Shown here piece by piece: positions 28,902 through 38,128 of a stretch of DNA of 64,000 bases; the stretch's first letter is position 1; every line of letters starts with the position of its first letter. The stretch is from NCBI GenBank assembly GCA_036946415.1, contig JAQIJD010000007.1:62001-126000 (forward strand), in the 5' to 3' direction. Below the pieces are notes generated by a model, which was not told where the DNA came from, ran no database searches, and saw nothing but the letters and a program-made list of their open reading frames with translations. Made by a program: the position numbers and the translations under genes. The stretch is from Sphingomonas_Q fennica_A (GTDB lineage: Bacteria; Pseudomonadota; Alphaproteobacteria; Sphingomonadales; Sphingomonadaceae).

Positions 28902-30836
28902 ATGCCGTTCACGCCCCCCCGTGCCGCCGCACTGGCGGCTCTCGCCGGCCTGCTCGCCGGCCCGGCCCCGGCCGCCGATCCCGCCTGGCGCGATCTCAAC
29001 CACAACGGCCGGCTCGACCCTTACGAGGATGCGCGCCAGCCGGTCGAACGGCGCGTCGACGACCTGCTGGGCCAGATGACGCTGGCCGAGAAGGTCGGCA
29101 CGATGCTGCACGGCACGCTGCCGGGGCAGGGCGACGCGATCGGCCATTCCGCCACCGGCTACGACCTCACGAAAGCCGGCGACGCGATCCGCGGGCGGCA
29201 TGTGACCAGTTTCATCACCCGCCTGTCCACGCGTCCGCGCGTGCTGGCCGAACAGAATAACGCGGTGCAGAAGCTGGCCGAGGCGAGCCGGCTGGGCATC
29301 CCGGTGACGATCAGCACCGATCCGCGCAACCATTTCCAGGCGGTGCTGGGCGCCTCCACCGCGGCGGGCGGTTTCTCGCTCTGGCCGGAAACGCTGGGGC
29401 TGGGGGCGATCGGCGATCCCGCCGTCACCCGCCGCTTCGGCGATGTCGCGCGCGCCGAATATCGCGCGGTCGGCATCCATGTCGCCTTGTCGCCGCAGGT
29501 CGATCTGGCGAGCGAGCCGCGCTGGGCGCGGACGACCGCCACCTTCGGCTCCGATCCCGCCGCCGTCTCGGCGATGGGCGGGGCCTATGTCGAAGGCTTC
29601 CAGGGCGGGGACCGGTTGCAGCGCAACGGCGTCGCCACCGTCGCCAAACATTGGGTGGGCTACGGCGCCGAGCCCGAAGGGTTTGACGGCCACAACATCT
29701 ACGGCCGCAACGCGCGCCTCACCGACCGCAGCTTCGCCGATCACGTCGCCGCCTTCCGCGGCGTGCTGGCCGCGCACACCGCCGGGATCATGCCGACCTA
29801 CGTCATCCTCAACGGCGTGACGCAGGACGGCAAGCCGCTCGAGCCGGTCGGCGCGGGCTTCAACAAGCAGGTGCTGACCGGGCTGCTGCGCGGCCAGTTC
29901 GGCTATGAGGGCATGATCGTTTCCGACTGGGCGATCACCAACGATTGCACCGGGCCTTGTGCCGCACCGACGAAGGACAAGCCGCAGGTGCCGCCGGCGA
30001 TCGGCATGCCCTGGGGCGTCGAGGGCCTCGGCCAGTCGGATCGCTTCGCCAAGGGCGTCGAGGCCGGGATCGACCAGTTCGGCGGCGTCGACGATCCCGC
30101 CCCGCTGCTGGCGGCGGTCGCGGCCGGCACGGTCACGGAAGCGCGGATCGACCAGTCGGTACGGCGGGTGCTGCGGCAGAAGTTCGAGCAGGGCCTGTTC
30201 GACGACCCCTATGTCGATGCGGCGGCGGCCGAACGGACGGTCGGCAGCCCCGAATATCAGACGCTCGCCGATGCCGCGCAGCGCGCCGCGCAGGTTGTGC
30301 TGGAGAACAGGCAGGCGATCCTGCCGCTCGCGCCCGCCGCCCGCAAGGCGTGGCTCCATGGCGTCGATGCGACGGTGGCGGCCAAAGCGGGCTTTACCAT
30401 CGTCGGCGATCCGGCGCAGGCCGATGTCGCGATCGTGCGGATCGCCACGCCGTCCGAGAAGCTGCACCCCTATCATTTCTTCGGCAGCCGCCAGAACGAG
30501 GGCCGGCTCGACTTCCGCGACGGCGATGCCGGCTACGAGGCGGTCAAGCGCGCCGCCGCCAGGGTGCCGACGATCGTCGCGGTCGATATGGACCGGCCGG
30601 CGATCCTCACCAATGTCGCGCCCAAGGCGGCGGCGCTGGTGGTGCTGTTCGGCGCGAGCGACGCGGCGCTGCTCGATGTCGTGACCGGCAAGGCATCCCC
30701 GCGCGGCCATCTGCCGTTCGAGTTGCCGTCGTCGATGGCGGCGGTGGAAGCACAGGATCCGGCGGTGCCGGACGACAGCGCGAAACCGCTCTATCCGCGC
30801 GGCGCCGGCCTGACGATCGGGGCGGCGGCACGGTGA
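28902..30836 (+). CDS. Glycoside hydrolase family 3 beta-glycosidase (exported)
   Basis: A retaining exo-beta-glycosidase (glucosidase, xylosidase or similar), 644 residues, with a short signal peptide (LAALAGLLAGPAPAAD) indicating periplasmic location. The mature protein begins with an EF-hand-like loop, DLNHNGRLDPYED, then the GH3 start RVDDLLGQMTLAEKVGTMLH. The GH3 TIM barrel includes VATVAKHWVGYGAEPEGFDG and the nucleophile Asp342 in MIVSDWAI. The C-terminal alpha/beta sandwich follows (residues 470-640), ending with SPRGHLPFELP. A usual C-terminal fibronectin-like domain is absent. It starts 55 bases after the receptor gene, and its stop overlaps the next start as GTGA. The context suggests it trims oligosaccharide in concert with the sulfatases. 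Confidence 0.92.
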   Translation: MPFTPPRAAALAALAGLLAGPAPAADPAWRDLNHNGRLDPYEDARQPVERRVDDLLGQMTLAEKVGTMLHGTLPGQGDAIGHSATGYDLTKAGDAIRGRHVTSFITRLSTRPRVLAEQNNAVQKLAEASRLGIPVTISTDPRNHFQAVLGASTAAGGFSLWPETLGLGAIGDPAVTRRFGDVARAEYRAVGIHVALSPQVDLASEPRWARTTATFGSDPAAVSAMGGAYVEGFQGGDRLQRNGVATVAKHWVGYGAEPEGFDGHNIYGRNARLTDRSFADHVAAFRGVLAAHTAGIMPTYVILNGVTQDGKPLEPVGAGFNKQVLTGLLRGQFGYEGMIVSDWAITNDCTGPCAAPTKDKPQVPPAIGMPWGVEGLGQSDRFAKGVEAGIDQFGGVDDPAPLLAAVAAGTVTEARIDQSVRRVLRQKFEQGLFDDPYVDAAAAERTVGSPEYQTLADAAQRAAQVVLENRQAILPLAPAARKAWLHGVDATVAAKAGFTIVGDPAQADVAIVRIATPSEKLHPYHFFGSRQNEGRLDFRDGDAGYEAVKRAAARVPTIVAVDMDRPAILTNVAPKAAALVVLFGASDAALLDVVTGKASPRGHLPFELPSSMAAVEAQDPAVPDDSAKPLYPRGAGLTIGAAAR

Positions 30837-31786
30837 GCGCGGCGCCGGGCATGCGCCGCATCCCCGGCGGCACCTTCGCGATGGGATCGGACCGCTTCTA
30901 CCCGGAAGAAGCGCCGGTCCGCCGCGTCCGCGTCGACCCCTTCCAGATCGACGCGACGCCCGTCACCAACCGCGACTTCGCACGCTTCGTGGCCGCGACG
31001 GGCCATGTCACCCTCGCCGAGATCGCCCCCAATCCGGCCGACTATCCGGGGATGCCGGCCGAGATGGCCCGCGCCGGATCGCTGGTCTTCACGCCGCCCG
31101 CCGGCCCCGTGCCGCTCGACCAGCCGATGCGCTGGTGGGACTTCACCTTCGGCGCGGACTGGCGTCACCCGTTGGGGCCGGACAGCGACCTTGACGGGCT
31201 GGACGACCACCCCGTCGTCCACATCGCCTATGCAGACGCCGCCGCCTTCGCGCGCTGGGCGGACAAGGACCTGCCGACCGAGACCGAATGGGAATTCGCC
31301 GCGCGCGGCGGGCTGGACGGGGCGGACTATGCGTGGGGTGAGGAATTTGCGCCGGAAGGCCGTATCCTCGCCAACACCTGGCACGGCCCCTTCCCCCACG
31401 GCAACACGCTGGCGGACGGCTGGCTGCGCACCTCGCCGGTCGGCGCCTTCCCGGCCAACGGCTACGGGCTTTCGGATATGATCGGCAACGTCTGGGAATG
31501 GACCAGCGACTTCTACGCCGCCCCCCAACCGCACCGGAAGCGCTTCAAGGGCGCGTGCTGCGTCCCCGCCAATCCGCGCGGGGCCAAGGAGCGGGACAGC
31601 TACGACCCGGCGCTGCCCGGCGTCCGTATCCCGCGCCGCGTGCTGAAGGGCGGATCGCACCTCTGCGCACCCAGCTACTGCCGCCGCTACCGCCCCGCCG
31701 CGCGCCACGCGCAGGCGATCGACAGTTCCACCAGCCATATCGGCTTCCGCTGCATCCGCCGCGAGAAAGGCCCCGTAGATGCGTGA
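30833..31786 (+). CDS. Formylglycine-generating enzyme (sulfatase-maturing, copper-dependent type)
   Basis: It converts the active-site Cys of type I sulfatases to formylglycine. The 317-residue protein has the FGE-sulfatase fold markers: MRRIPGGTFAMGSDRFYPEE, PVTNRDFARFVAATGH, LPTETEWEFAARGG, YGLSDMIGNVWEWTSDFYAA and IGFRCIRRE. The two copper-binding catalytic cysteines are both present in GGSHLCAPSYCRRYRPAAR (C278 and C283), which marks a true formylglycine enzyme and not the cysteine-less relatives. No signal peptide, so it acts in the cytoplasm before export of its targets. The GTG at 30833 overlaps the GH3 stop; an ATG six codons later is an alternative. Both downstream genes encode sulfatases with the CxPxR target motif, so this is their dedicated maturase. 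Confidence 0.93.
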   Translation: MSAAPGMRRIPGGTFAMGSDRFYPEEAPVRRVRVDPFQIDATPVTNRDFARFVAATGHVTLAEIAPNPADYPGMPAEMARAGSLVFTPPAGPVPLDQPMRWWDFTFGADWRHPLGPDSDLDGLDDHPVVHIAYADAAAFARWADKDLPTETEWEFAARGGLDGADYAWGEEFAPEGRILANTWHGPFPHGNTLADGWLRTSPVGAFPANGYGLSDMIGNVWEWTSDFYAAPQPHRKRFKGACCVPANPRGAKERDSYDPALPGVRIPRRVLKGGSHLCAPSYCRRYRPAARHAQAIDSSTSHIGFRCIRREKGPVDA

Positions 31787-33449
31787 TTTCGCCCGCCCCC
31801 TCCGTGCCGCGGCGCTGGCCGCCTGTGCGCTCCTCGCCGTGCCGCTGCCGGCGCGCACCCCCGCGCCCCGCCCCGCCGAGACGGCGCAGGCGCGGCCGAC
31901 CAACATCGTCTTCGTGCTGCTGGACGATCTGCGCTACGATGCGCTGGGCTTCCTGACGCCGGGCCTCAAGACCCCCAACATCGATTTCCTGGCGAAGAAC
32001 GGCGTCTATTTCCCCAACGCCGTCGTCACCTCCTCGCTCTGCTCGCCCAGCCGCGCGACGATCCTGACCGGCCAGTCGGCGCGCAACCACGGCGTGATCG
32101 ACAACAATCATTCGTCCGAGGACGGCCTCGTCTTCTTCCCCGCCTATCTGCGGCAGGCCGGCTACCAGACCGGCTTCTTCGGCAAATGGCATATGGGCAA
32201 CGATACCGACGCCCCCCGCCCCGGCTTCGACAAATGGGTGAGCTTCAAGGGCCAGGGCACCTATTTCCCGACCGAGCAGCTCTCGCCCGCGCAGGTCGCG
32301 GCGGGCGAACGGCAGATGCTGAACGTGGACGGCCGCGCGGTGAAGCGCAGCGGCTACATCACCGACGAGCTGACCGATTATGCGATGGACTGGCTGGAGC
32401 ACGGCCGCGATCCGACCAAGCCCTTCTTCCTCTACCTCAGCCACAAGGCGGTTCATTCCGATCCGCTGCCGCCCGATCGCTACAAGAACCAATATGCCGA
32501 TCTGAAGATCGATCTGCCCGCCAGCATGGCGGCCACGCCCGAGAACGATCGCGGCAAGCCCTTGTGGGTGCGCAACCAGCGCAACAGCTGGCACGGCGCC
32601 GATATCCCCTACCATAGCGACCGCGACCTGCGGGAGCAGGTGCGCGACATCTATCGCACCTTGTCCCCCGTGGACGACAGCGTCGGCCGCATCCTCGCCT
32701 ATCTGAAGAAGGCCGGTCTCGACCGGAACACGATGATCGTGTTCATGAGCGACAACGGCTTCCTGTTCGGCGACCATGGCCTGATCGACAAGCGCAACGC
32801 CTACGAGCCTTCGGTGCGCGTGCCGCTGATCGCTTATGCGCCGGGGCTGCTGCCCAAGGGCGTCACCAATCCCGCGGTCGTCCGCAACCTGGACATCGCG
32901 CCCACCTTCCTCGACGTGGCGCACCTGCCCGAGCCGCAGCAGATGGAGGGCGCCAGTTTCCTGCCGCTGGCCGAGGGCAAGGTGAAACCCGCCGACTGGA
33001 AGCCGGGCGACTTCGTCTACGAATATTATTGGGAGTGGAGCTTCCCGCAGACCCCCACCACCTTCGCGATCGAGCGCGACCGGGTGAAATATATCCAATA
33101 TCACGGCGTGTGGGACACCGAGGAGGTCTACGATCTCGCCCGCGATCCGGACGAGATGGTCAATCTTGTCGACGATCCCGCCTATCTCGATCGCAAGGTG
33201 GCGCTGCGCCATGCGCTGTTCGAGCAGCTCGCCAACCGCCGCGGCCAGCATGTCGTGCCCTATACCGAGAAGACGTCGAGCGGCCTCGTCGACCGCAAGG
33301 CGGGCGGCACCCGCGCCGCCGATTTCCCGGCCGACTGGTATGTGAAGCCCAATCTGCCCAGCAAGATGAACCGCCTCTTCCCCGACAGCCCCGCCAACGC
33401 CGCCGCCACCGCGGCGGGCGAAGCCTATCGTCCGGGATCGGCGAAGTGA
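31779..33449 (+). CDS. Exported S1-family sulfatase, CSPSR type
   Basis: Hydrolyses a sulfate ester, probably on a glycan. 556 residues with an N-terminal hydrophobic signal (AAALAACALLAVPLPAR), so Sec-exported to the periplasm. The catalytic core starts NIVFVLLDDLRYDALG, with metal-binding Asp pair. The formylglycine motif is SSLCSPSRATILTGQ (C88). Further markers are GKWHMGNDTDAPRPGFDKW, LSHKAVHSDP and VFMSDNGFLFGDHGLIDKRN. The end AFEQLAN-like helix and YDLARDPDEMVNLVDDP are typical of the family. The ATG overlaps the formylglycine-enzyme stop by 8 bases, and the stop overlaps the next start, so the two sulfatases and their maturase are coupled. The exact substrate is not decidable; resemblance to heparan/N-sulfoglucosamine-type sulfatases is a loose impression. 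Confidence 0.92.
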   Translation: MRDFARPLRAAALAACALLAVPLPARTPAPRPAETAQARPTNIVFVLLDDLRYDALGFLTPGLKTPNIDFLAKNGVYFPNAVVTSSLCSPSRATILTGQSARNHGVIDNNHSSEDGLVFFPAYLRQAGYQTGFFGKWHMGNDTDAPRPGFDKWVSFKGQGTYFPTEQLSPAQVAAGERQMLNVDGRAVKRSGYITDELTDYAMDWLEHGRDPTKPFFLYLSHKAVHSDPLPPDRYKNQYADLKIDLPASMAATPENDRGKPLWVRNQRNSWHGADIPYHSDRDLREQVRDIYRTLSPVDDSVGRILAYLKKAGLDRNTMIVFMSDNGFLFGDHGLIDKRNAYEPSVRVPLIAYAPGLLPKGVTNPAVVRNLDIAPTFLDVAHLPEPQQMEGASFLPLAEGKVKPADWKPGDFVYEYYWEWSFPQTPTTFAIERDRVKYIQYHGVWDTEEVYDLARDPDEMVNLVDDPAYLDRKVALRHALFEQLANRRGQHVVPYTEKTSSGLVDRKAGGTRAADFPADWYVKPNLPSKMNRLFPDSPANAAATAAGEAYRPGSAK

Positions 33450-35329
33450 GCGGCGCCCCCGTCTCGCGCCGCGCGGTCCTCGCCGGGGCGGCCGCCGCCG
33501 GCGTCGCCGCCGCCGCGGTGCGCGCCGCGCCGGGGGAGCGGCCCAACATCCTCTGGCTGGTCAGCGAGGACAACAATCCCTTCATCGGCGCCTATGGCGA
33601 TCCCGTCGCGCATACGCCGGTGATCGATGCGCTGGCGGCGCGCGGCATACTCTACACCCATGCCTATTCGGCCGCCCCGGTCTGCGCCCCTTCGCGCTTC
33701 GCGATCCTGACCGGCGTACCGCCGGAAAGCTGCGCGCCCGCCAACCAGATGCGCGCCGAAGGCGTGCTCCCGCCGGATTTCCGCACCTATCCGGAACTGA
33801 TGCGTGCCGCCGGCTATCACTGCACCAACAATGCCAAGACCGATTACAATGCCGCCGTCGATCCGGCTGCGCTGTGGGACGTGCAGGGGCGCGAGGCGCA
33901 CTGGCGCAGCCGCCCCGCCGGCCGCCCGTTCATGGCGGTGTTCAATTACGAGACGACCCACGAATCGCGCCTGTTCGAGCCGACCCCCGGCCGCGTCCGC
34001 CCCGACCAGGTGCGCGTCCCCCGCTACCTGCCCGACAGCGCGGCGGTGCGCGGCGACTATGCCAGCTATTACAATCTGATGGAGAAGATGGACGGCCAGA
34101 TCGGCGCACGACTGGCCGAGCTGGAGGCCGACGGGCTGGCCGACGATACGATCGTCTTCTATTATTCCGACAATGGCGGCTCGCTGCCCCGTTCCAAACG
34201 CTATTGCTACGAGGAGGGGCTGCGCTGCGCCCTCGTCGTGGCGGTGCCGCCCAAGTGGCGCCACCTCGCCCCCGCCGTCCCCGGCGGACGGATCGACACG
34301 CCCGTCACCTTCCTCGATCTCGCCCCCACCGTGCTGGCGCTGGCGGGCGCGCCGGTCCCAGCGCAGATGGCCGGGCGGCCGTTGCTGGGGCCGCGCCGCC
34401 CCGCCGCCCCGCGCCTCGCCTTCGGGATGCGCAACCGGATGGACGAGCGGATCGATTTCGTCCGCACCGTGACGGACGGGCGCTGGCGCTACATCCGCAA
34501 CTGCATGCCGCACCGCCCGTGGGGGATGCACGGCGCGTTCGAATGGCTGCAAAAAAGCTATCAGGATTGGGAGGCGCGGTGGCGCGCCGGCACGCTCGAT
34601 CCGGTGCAGGCGCGCTTCTTCGGCACCAAGCCCTATGAGGAGCTGTACGATCTGGCGGCCGATCCCGATCAGGTGACGAACCTCGCCGCGACCCGTGCGC
34701 CCGAACGACGGCGGCTGTCGGCCGCGCTCGACCGGCACATGCTAAAGATCCGCGACAACGGCTTCATTCCGGAAGGCATGGCGCCCGAAGGCTGGGGGCC
34801 GAGCCGGGACCGCACGGCTTATCCGCTCGAACGGCTGATGGCGCTCGCCGCCACCGCCGCCGGCGGCGATCCGGGCGCGGTGCCGGCGCTGACGGCGGCG
34901 CTGGCCGATCCGCATCCGCTGATCCGCTATTGGGCGGCGACCGGGCTGCTGATCCGCGCCGCCGCCGCCCCGGCGTTGGCCGGCATGGCGGCGGCCGATC
35001 CGGCACCGGCCGTCCGCGTGGTCGCCGCCGAGGCGATCGCGCGCACCGGCGACGCGGCCGGCGTGTCGTCGCTCGCGGCCCTCGCCGCCCCCGCCCAGCC
35101 GTGGCAGACCCGCCTCGCCGCGCTCAACGCACTGACCGAGCTGGGCGCCGCGGCGAAACCCGCCCTCCCCGTGGTGCGGGCCGCGGCCGAGGACGAGCAG
35201 GAATATGTCCGCAACGCCGGCCGTTATCTGAGCGCGGTGCTGGAGGGGCGCTATACGCCCGCTTATCCCGTCTTCGATCTGGAACGGATGCGCGCCCGAT
35301 CGCGGCCGGGGGTCGGCGGGGCGGGTTAG
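33446..35329 (+). CDS. Second sulfatase with Tat-like signal and C-terminal HEAT-like repeats
   Basis: A 627-residue S1-type sulfatase. It starts at GTG 33446 (GTGA overlap with the upstream stop). The N-terminus VSRRAVLAGAAAAGVAAAAV has the twin-arginine pattern, which suggests folded export by Tat. The core opens NILWLVSEDNNPFIGAYGD. The formylglycine motif is APVCAPSRFAILTG (C80), and FYYSDNGGSLPRSKRYCYEE is the later metal/sulfate site. From about residue 480 the protein continues past the usual sulfatase end with two or three HEAT-like helical repeats (ALTAALADPHPLIRYWAATG, LAALNALTELGAAAKPALPV). Such tails occur in some N-sulfoglucosamine-type sulfatases. The gene is the last of the receptor/GH3/maturase/sulfatase run and is followed by a strong inverted repeat. 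Confidence 0.9.
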   Translation: MSGAPVSRRAVLAGAAAAGVAAAAVRAAPGERPNILWLVSEDNNPFIGAYGDPVAHTPVIDALAARGILYTHAYSAAPVCAPSRFAILTGVPPESCAPANQMRAEGVLPPDFRTYPELMRAAGYHCTNNAKTDYNAAVDPAALWDVQGREAHWRSRPAGRPFMAVFNYETTHESRLFEPTPGRVRPDQVRVPRYLPDSAAVRGDYASYYNLMEKMDGQIGARLAELEADGLADDTIVFYYSDNGGSLPRSKRYCYEEGLRCALVVAVPPKWRHLAPAVPGGRIDTPVTFLDLAPTVLALAGAPVPAQMAGRPLLGPRRPAAPRLAFGMRNRMDERIDFVRTVTDGRWRYIRNCMPHRPWGMHGAFEWLQKSYQDWEARWRAGTLDPVQARFFGTKPYEELYDLAADPDQVTNLAATRAPERRRLSAALDRHMLKIRDNGFIPEGMAPEGWGPSRDRTAYPLERLMALAATAAGGDPGAVPALTAALADPHPLIRYWAATGLLIRAAAAPALAGMAAADPAPAVRVVAAEAIARTGDAAGVSSLAALAAPAQPWQTRLAALNALTELGAAAKPALPVVRAAAEDEQEYVRNAGRYLSAVLEGRYTPAYPVFDLERMRARSRPGVGGAG

Positions 35330-35335
35330 AGTTTG

Positions 35336-35457
35336 ATCCACCTACGTGGATACGGCACCAGCCCGCTCCCCCACCCGACCTCCCAATCAGGATACTATGG
35401 GAGGTCGGGTGGGGGAGCGGGCTGGTGCCGCCCCTGATCCAGCTTTGCTGGATCAGG
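35336..35457. repeat. Dispersed hairpin element, copy 1 (perfect 32-bp stem)
   Basis: The left arm 35354-35385 (GGCACCAGCCCGCTCCCCCA...) is perfectly complementary over 32 bp to 35398-35429, with a 12-base loop (ATCAGGATACTA). It is flanked by two smaller hairpins: ATCCAC/GTGGAT at 35336-35351, and an 11-bp stem CCTGATCCAGC/GCTGGATCAGG at 35433-35457. A related but degenerate copy lies at 58493-58595. Both copies separate convergent genes, so they may also act as bidirectional terminators. Confidence 0.85.
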
Positions 35458-35459
35458 CG

Positions 35460-36438
35460 CTACGCGCCCCGCGTCGAGGCGCGGATGAGCAGCTCGTGGT
35501 GAAGCGGCGGCGCCGCCGTCTCGTCGAGCAGCATCGCCACCGCCGTCTCGCCCATCAGCCGCGTCGGCTGGCGGACGGTGGTGAGCGGCGGCCACACCAT
35601 CCGGCTGGCAGGTGAATCGTCGAAGCCGGCGATGGCGATGTCGCCGGGGATCGAGAGACCACGTTCGTGCGCCACGCGCATCGCCCCCAGCGCCATATCG
35701 TCGTTGGCGGCGAAGATCGCGCTCGGCCGATCGGCGAGATCGAGCAGCCGTTCCGCCGCCGCCGCCCCCGAATCCATGTCGAAATAGCCGGGTGCGATCA
35801 GCGCCTCGTCGCGCGGCAGGCCGGCATCGGCAAGCGCCGCCAGATAGCCCGCGAACCGCGCCTGGGCGAGCGCGTGATCGGGATGCGGGCGGATGAAGCC
35901 GATCCGCCGGTGGCCCTCGGCGATCAGGTGGGCGGACGACATCGGCCGAAACCGCGCTGTCGTCGATCGCGATCGGCGCGCCGAAGCCCTCCGCATCGCC
36001 GGCGATGCGGATCAGCGGCACGCGATGCGCGGCGATCGCCGCCACCACCTCGGCGATGTCCGCCAGCGGCGGGGTCAGCACGATCCCGTCGGGCCGAAGC
36101 GCCACGATCAGCCGCCCGATCGTGCCGCCGGGATCGCCATCGGCGGTCACCGGCTCCGACACGAGGTGATAGCCGCGCGCGCGGCAGGCGTAGGCGGCAC
36201 CCATCAGCACGTCCGTCACATAAGCGGCGCTGGGGTTGTTGAACGGATAGGCGATGATGAACGATCGCGTGCCGGCCAGCTGGCGCGCCGCCAGATTGGG
36301 CCGGTAGCCGAGCGCCGCCACCGCCTCCTCGACCCGCTGGCGGACATGGCCCCGGACATGCGCCTCGTTGTTGAGCACGCGCGACACGGTCTTGATCGAT
36401 ACGTTCGCCCGGTCGGCGACGTCCCTCATCGTCGGCAT
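35460..36438 (-). pseudogene. LacI-family transcription regulator, one-base frameshift
   Basis: The N-terminal helix-turn-helix is MPTMRDVADRANVSIKTVSR with VLNN, followed by the ligand-binding domain (AYVTDVLMGAAYACRARGYH). The frame breaks after SADVV. The rest (AHLIAEGHRRIGFIRPHPDH through IAIAGFDDSPASRMVWPPLT) lies in another frame. Removing one C/G at about 35934-35935 restores an unbroken 325-residue protein, and the total length of 979 bases is three times 326 plus one. The DNA-binding half would still be made, fused to a wrong tail. Start ATG 36438 has an AAGGGA ribosome site; an ATG three codons later is possible. It sits convergent to the sulfatase operon and is its likely regulator. 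A sequencing error is as likely as a real mutation. Confidence 0.85.
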
Positions 36439-36557
36439 CGTTATCCCTTGGCCACCGCCCCCTTCCAGACACGAGGGCGGCGACGCGGGCAAGGCCAAAG
36501 CGGCCTCCGGCCCGTGGGGGTCGCCGGGCCGGTCCCGATCGCCTAAGGGAGCCGGCG

Positions 36558-38039
36558 ATGGCGCATATGACGAACTTCGATCCGGAGGCCCCGCGCCGCT
36601 GGTGGATGGGCTGGGCGGCGCGCGGGATCGATCACGATACCGTGCTGCGCCAGATCGCCGAGGATTCGGGCTGGTCGGGGCGCTACGCCTTCCTGATCGT
36701 CATCTCGGCGGCGATCTCGCTGCTCGGACTGCTGATGCCGTCGGTGGCGGTGCTGATCGGGGCGATGCTGCTGTCGCCGCTGATGATGCCGATCATCGGC
36801 CTTGGGTTCGGCATCGCCACCGTCGACACGCGCGAGATACGCCGCGCCGCCACCGCATTGCTGGCAGGGTCCGCCCTCGCCATCGCGCTGTCGGTGGTGT
36901 TCGTCACCCTCTCGCCGATCCAGACGATCACCAGCGAGATCGCCGGCCGCACCCGGCCGACGCTGTTCGACCTGCTGGTGGCGCTGCTCTCCGCGGTCGC
37001 CGGCGCCTATGCGCTGATCCGCGGGCGCGGCGGCACGGTCGTCGGCGTCGCCATCGCCATCGCGCTGATGCCGCCGCTGGTGGTGGTAGGGTTCGGCATC
37101 GCCACGCTCAACTGGACGGTTTTCGCCGGATCGCTGCTGCTGTTCCTCACCAATGCGATCACGATCGCGCTGACGGCGGCGCTGGTGGCGCGCGTCTACG
37201 GTTTCGGCAGCCATCTCTCGCCGCAGCACACCGGCTGGCAGCTGGTGCTGTTCTTCGCAGGCGTCGGCCTCCTCTCGATCCCGCTCGGCGCGGCGCTGCG
37301 CCAGATCGCGTTCGAGGCGGTGGCGCAGCGGCAGGTGCGCGAAACGATCCGCGCGCGCTTCCCGGACGGCTCGCGCCTCGGCCAGCTCGACGTGGACTAT
37401 GCCGCCGCGCCGATCCGCATCCGCGCGGCGATGCTGACGCCCCGGCTCGACCCCCGCGCCGATGCCGCGCTCGCCGCCGATCTGCGCCGGCAACTGGGTC
37501 GTGCGGTCGATCTCCACGTCGATCAGCTGCGCGTCACGCCGGAAGGCGGCGGGGTCGAGGCGGCGCAGATCGCGCGGGCCGGCGGCGGGACGGCGGCGGG
37601 CGAGGCCGATCGCCGCCGCCGGGCGATCGCCGATCTGGCGCTGATCGCCGGCATCGACGAGGCGGCGGTGACGGTCGATGGCGAAGCGCACCGCCTGCGC
37701 GCCGCTGCCGCCCCGCTGCCGGGCCTCGGCCTTGCCGGCTATCGCGCGCTGGAGGGGCGCGCCGCCGCCGCGCTGCCGCAATGGAACGTCGCCCTCGCGC
37801 CGCCCGCCGATACGCCGCTTCCCGCGATCGACATCGTCGAGGGCGTGGTGGACGGCACGATGCTCGATACGATGGCCTGGACAACGACGCGGCTGCAACG
37901 CCCGGTACGGATCGACGGCGGCCGGCTGGCGCAGCGGCGGGCGGTGGCCGAAGGCGTCACGAGCCGCGGCGGCGGGGCGCTTCCGGGCGACGCCGGTGGA
38001 CCGATCCGCTTCCGCTGGCCGGAGCCGGACCGGCCGTAG
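36558..38039 (+). CDS. DUF389 integral membrane protein
   Basis: A 493-residue protein whose N-terminal half is the DUF389 membrane domain. After a soluble start come YAFLIVISAAISLLGLLMPS, VAVLIGAMLLSPLMMPIIGL, and further hydrophobic segments (LLAGSALAIALSVVFVTLSP, VVGVAIAIALMPPLVVVGFG, WQLVLFFAGVGLLSIPLG). IGAMLLSPLMMPI and ALMPPLVVVG are the hallmark motifs. The C-terminal half (from about residue 255) is soluble, Ala/Arg-rich and poorly conserved. The function of the family is not established; a transport or channel-like role has been suggested from topology only. It is transcribed away from the lacI gene, 119 bases downstream of its start, and convergent with the penicillin-binding protein gene. 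Confidence 0.87.
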   Translation: MAHMTNFDPEAPRRWWMGWAARGIDHDTVLRQIAEDSGWSGRYAFLIVISAAISLLGLLMPSVAVLIGAMLLSPLMMPIIGLGFGIATVDTREIRRAATALLAGSALAIALSVVFVTLSPIQTITSEIAGRTRPTLFDLLVALLSAVAGAYALIRGRGGTVVGVAIAIALMPPLVVVGFGIATLNWTVFAGSLLLFLTNAITIALTAALVARVYGFGSHLSPQHTGWQLVLFFAGVGLLSIPLGAALRQIAFEAVAQRQVRETIRARFPDGSRLGQLDVDYAAAPIRIRAAMLTPRLDPRADAALAADLRRQLGRAVDLHVDQLRVTPEGGGVEAAQIARAGGGTAAGEADRRRRAIADLALIAGIDEAAVTVDGEAHRLRAAAAPLPGLGLAGYRALEGRAAAALPQWNVALAPPADTPLPAIDIVEGVVDGTMLDTMAWTTTRLQRPVRIDGGRLAQRRAVAEGVTSRGGGALPGDAGGPIRFRWPEPDRP

Positions 38040-38128
38040 CGGATCGATCGCGCACGCGCGGGCGTGAGGATCGCGGAGGGTCGCGGCGAACGGCAGGCCA
38101 ACGGGGCCGCGCCGTCCCGGTATGACGC

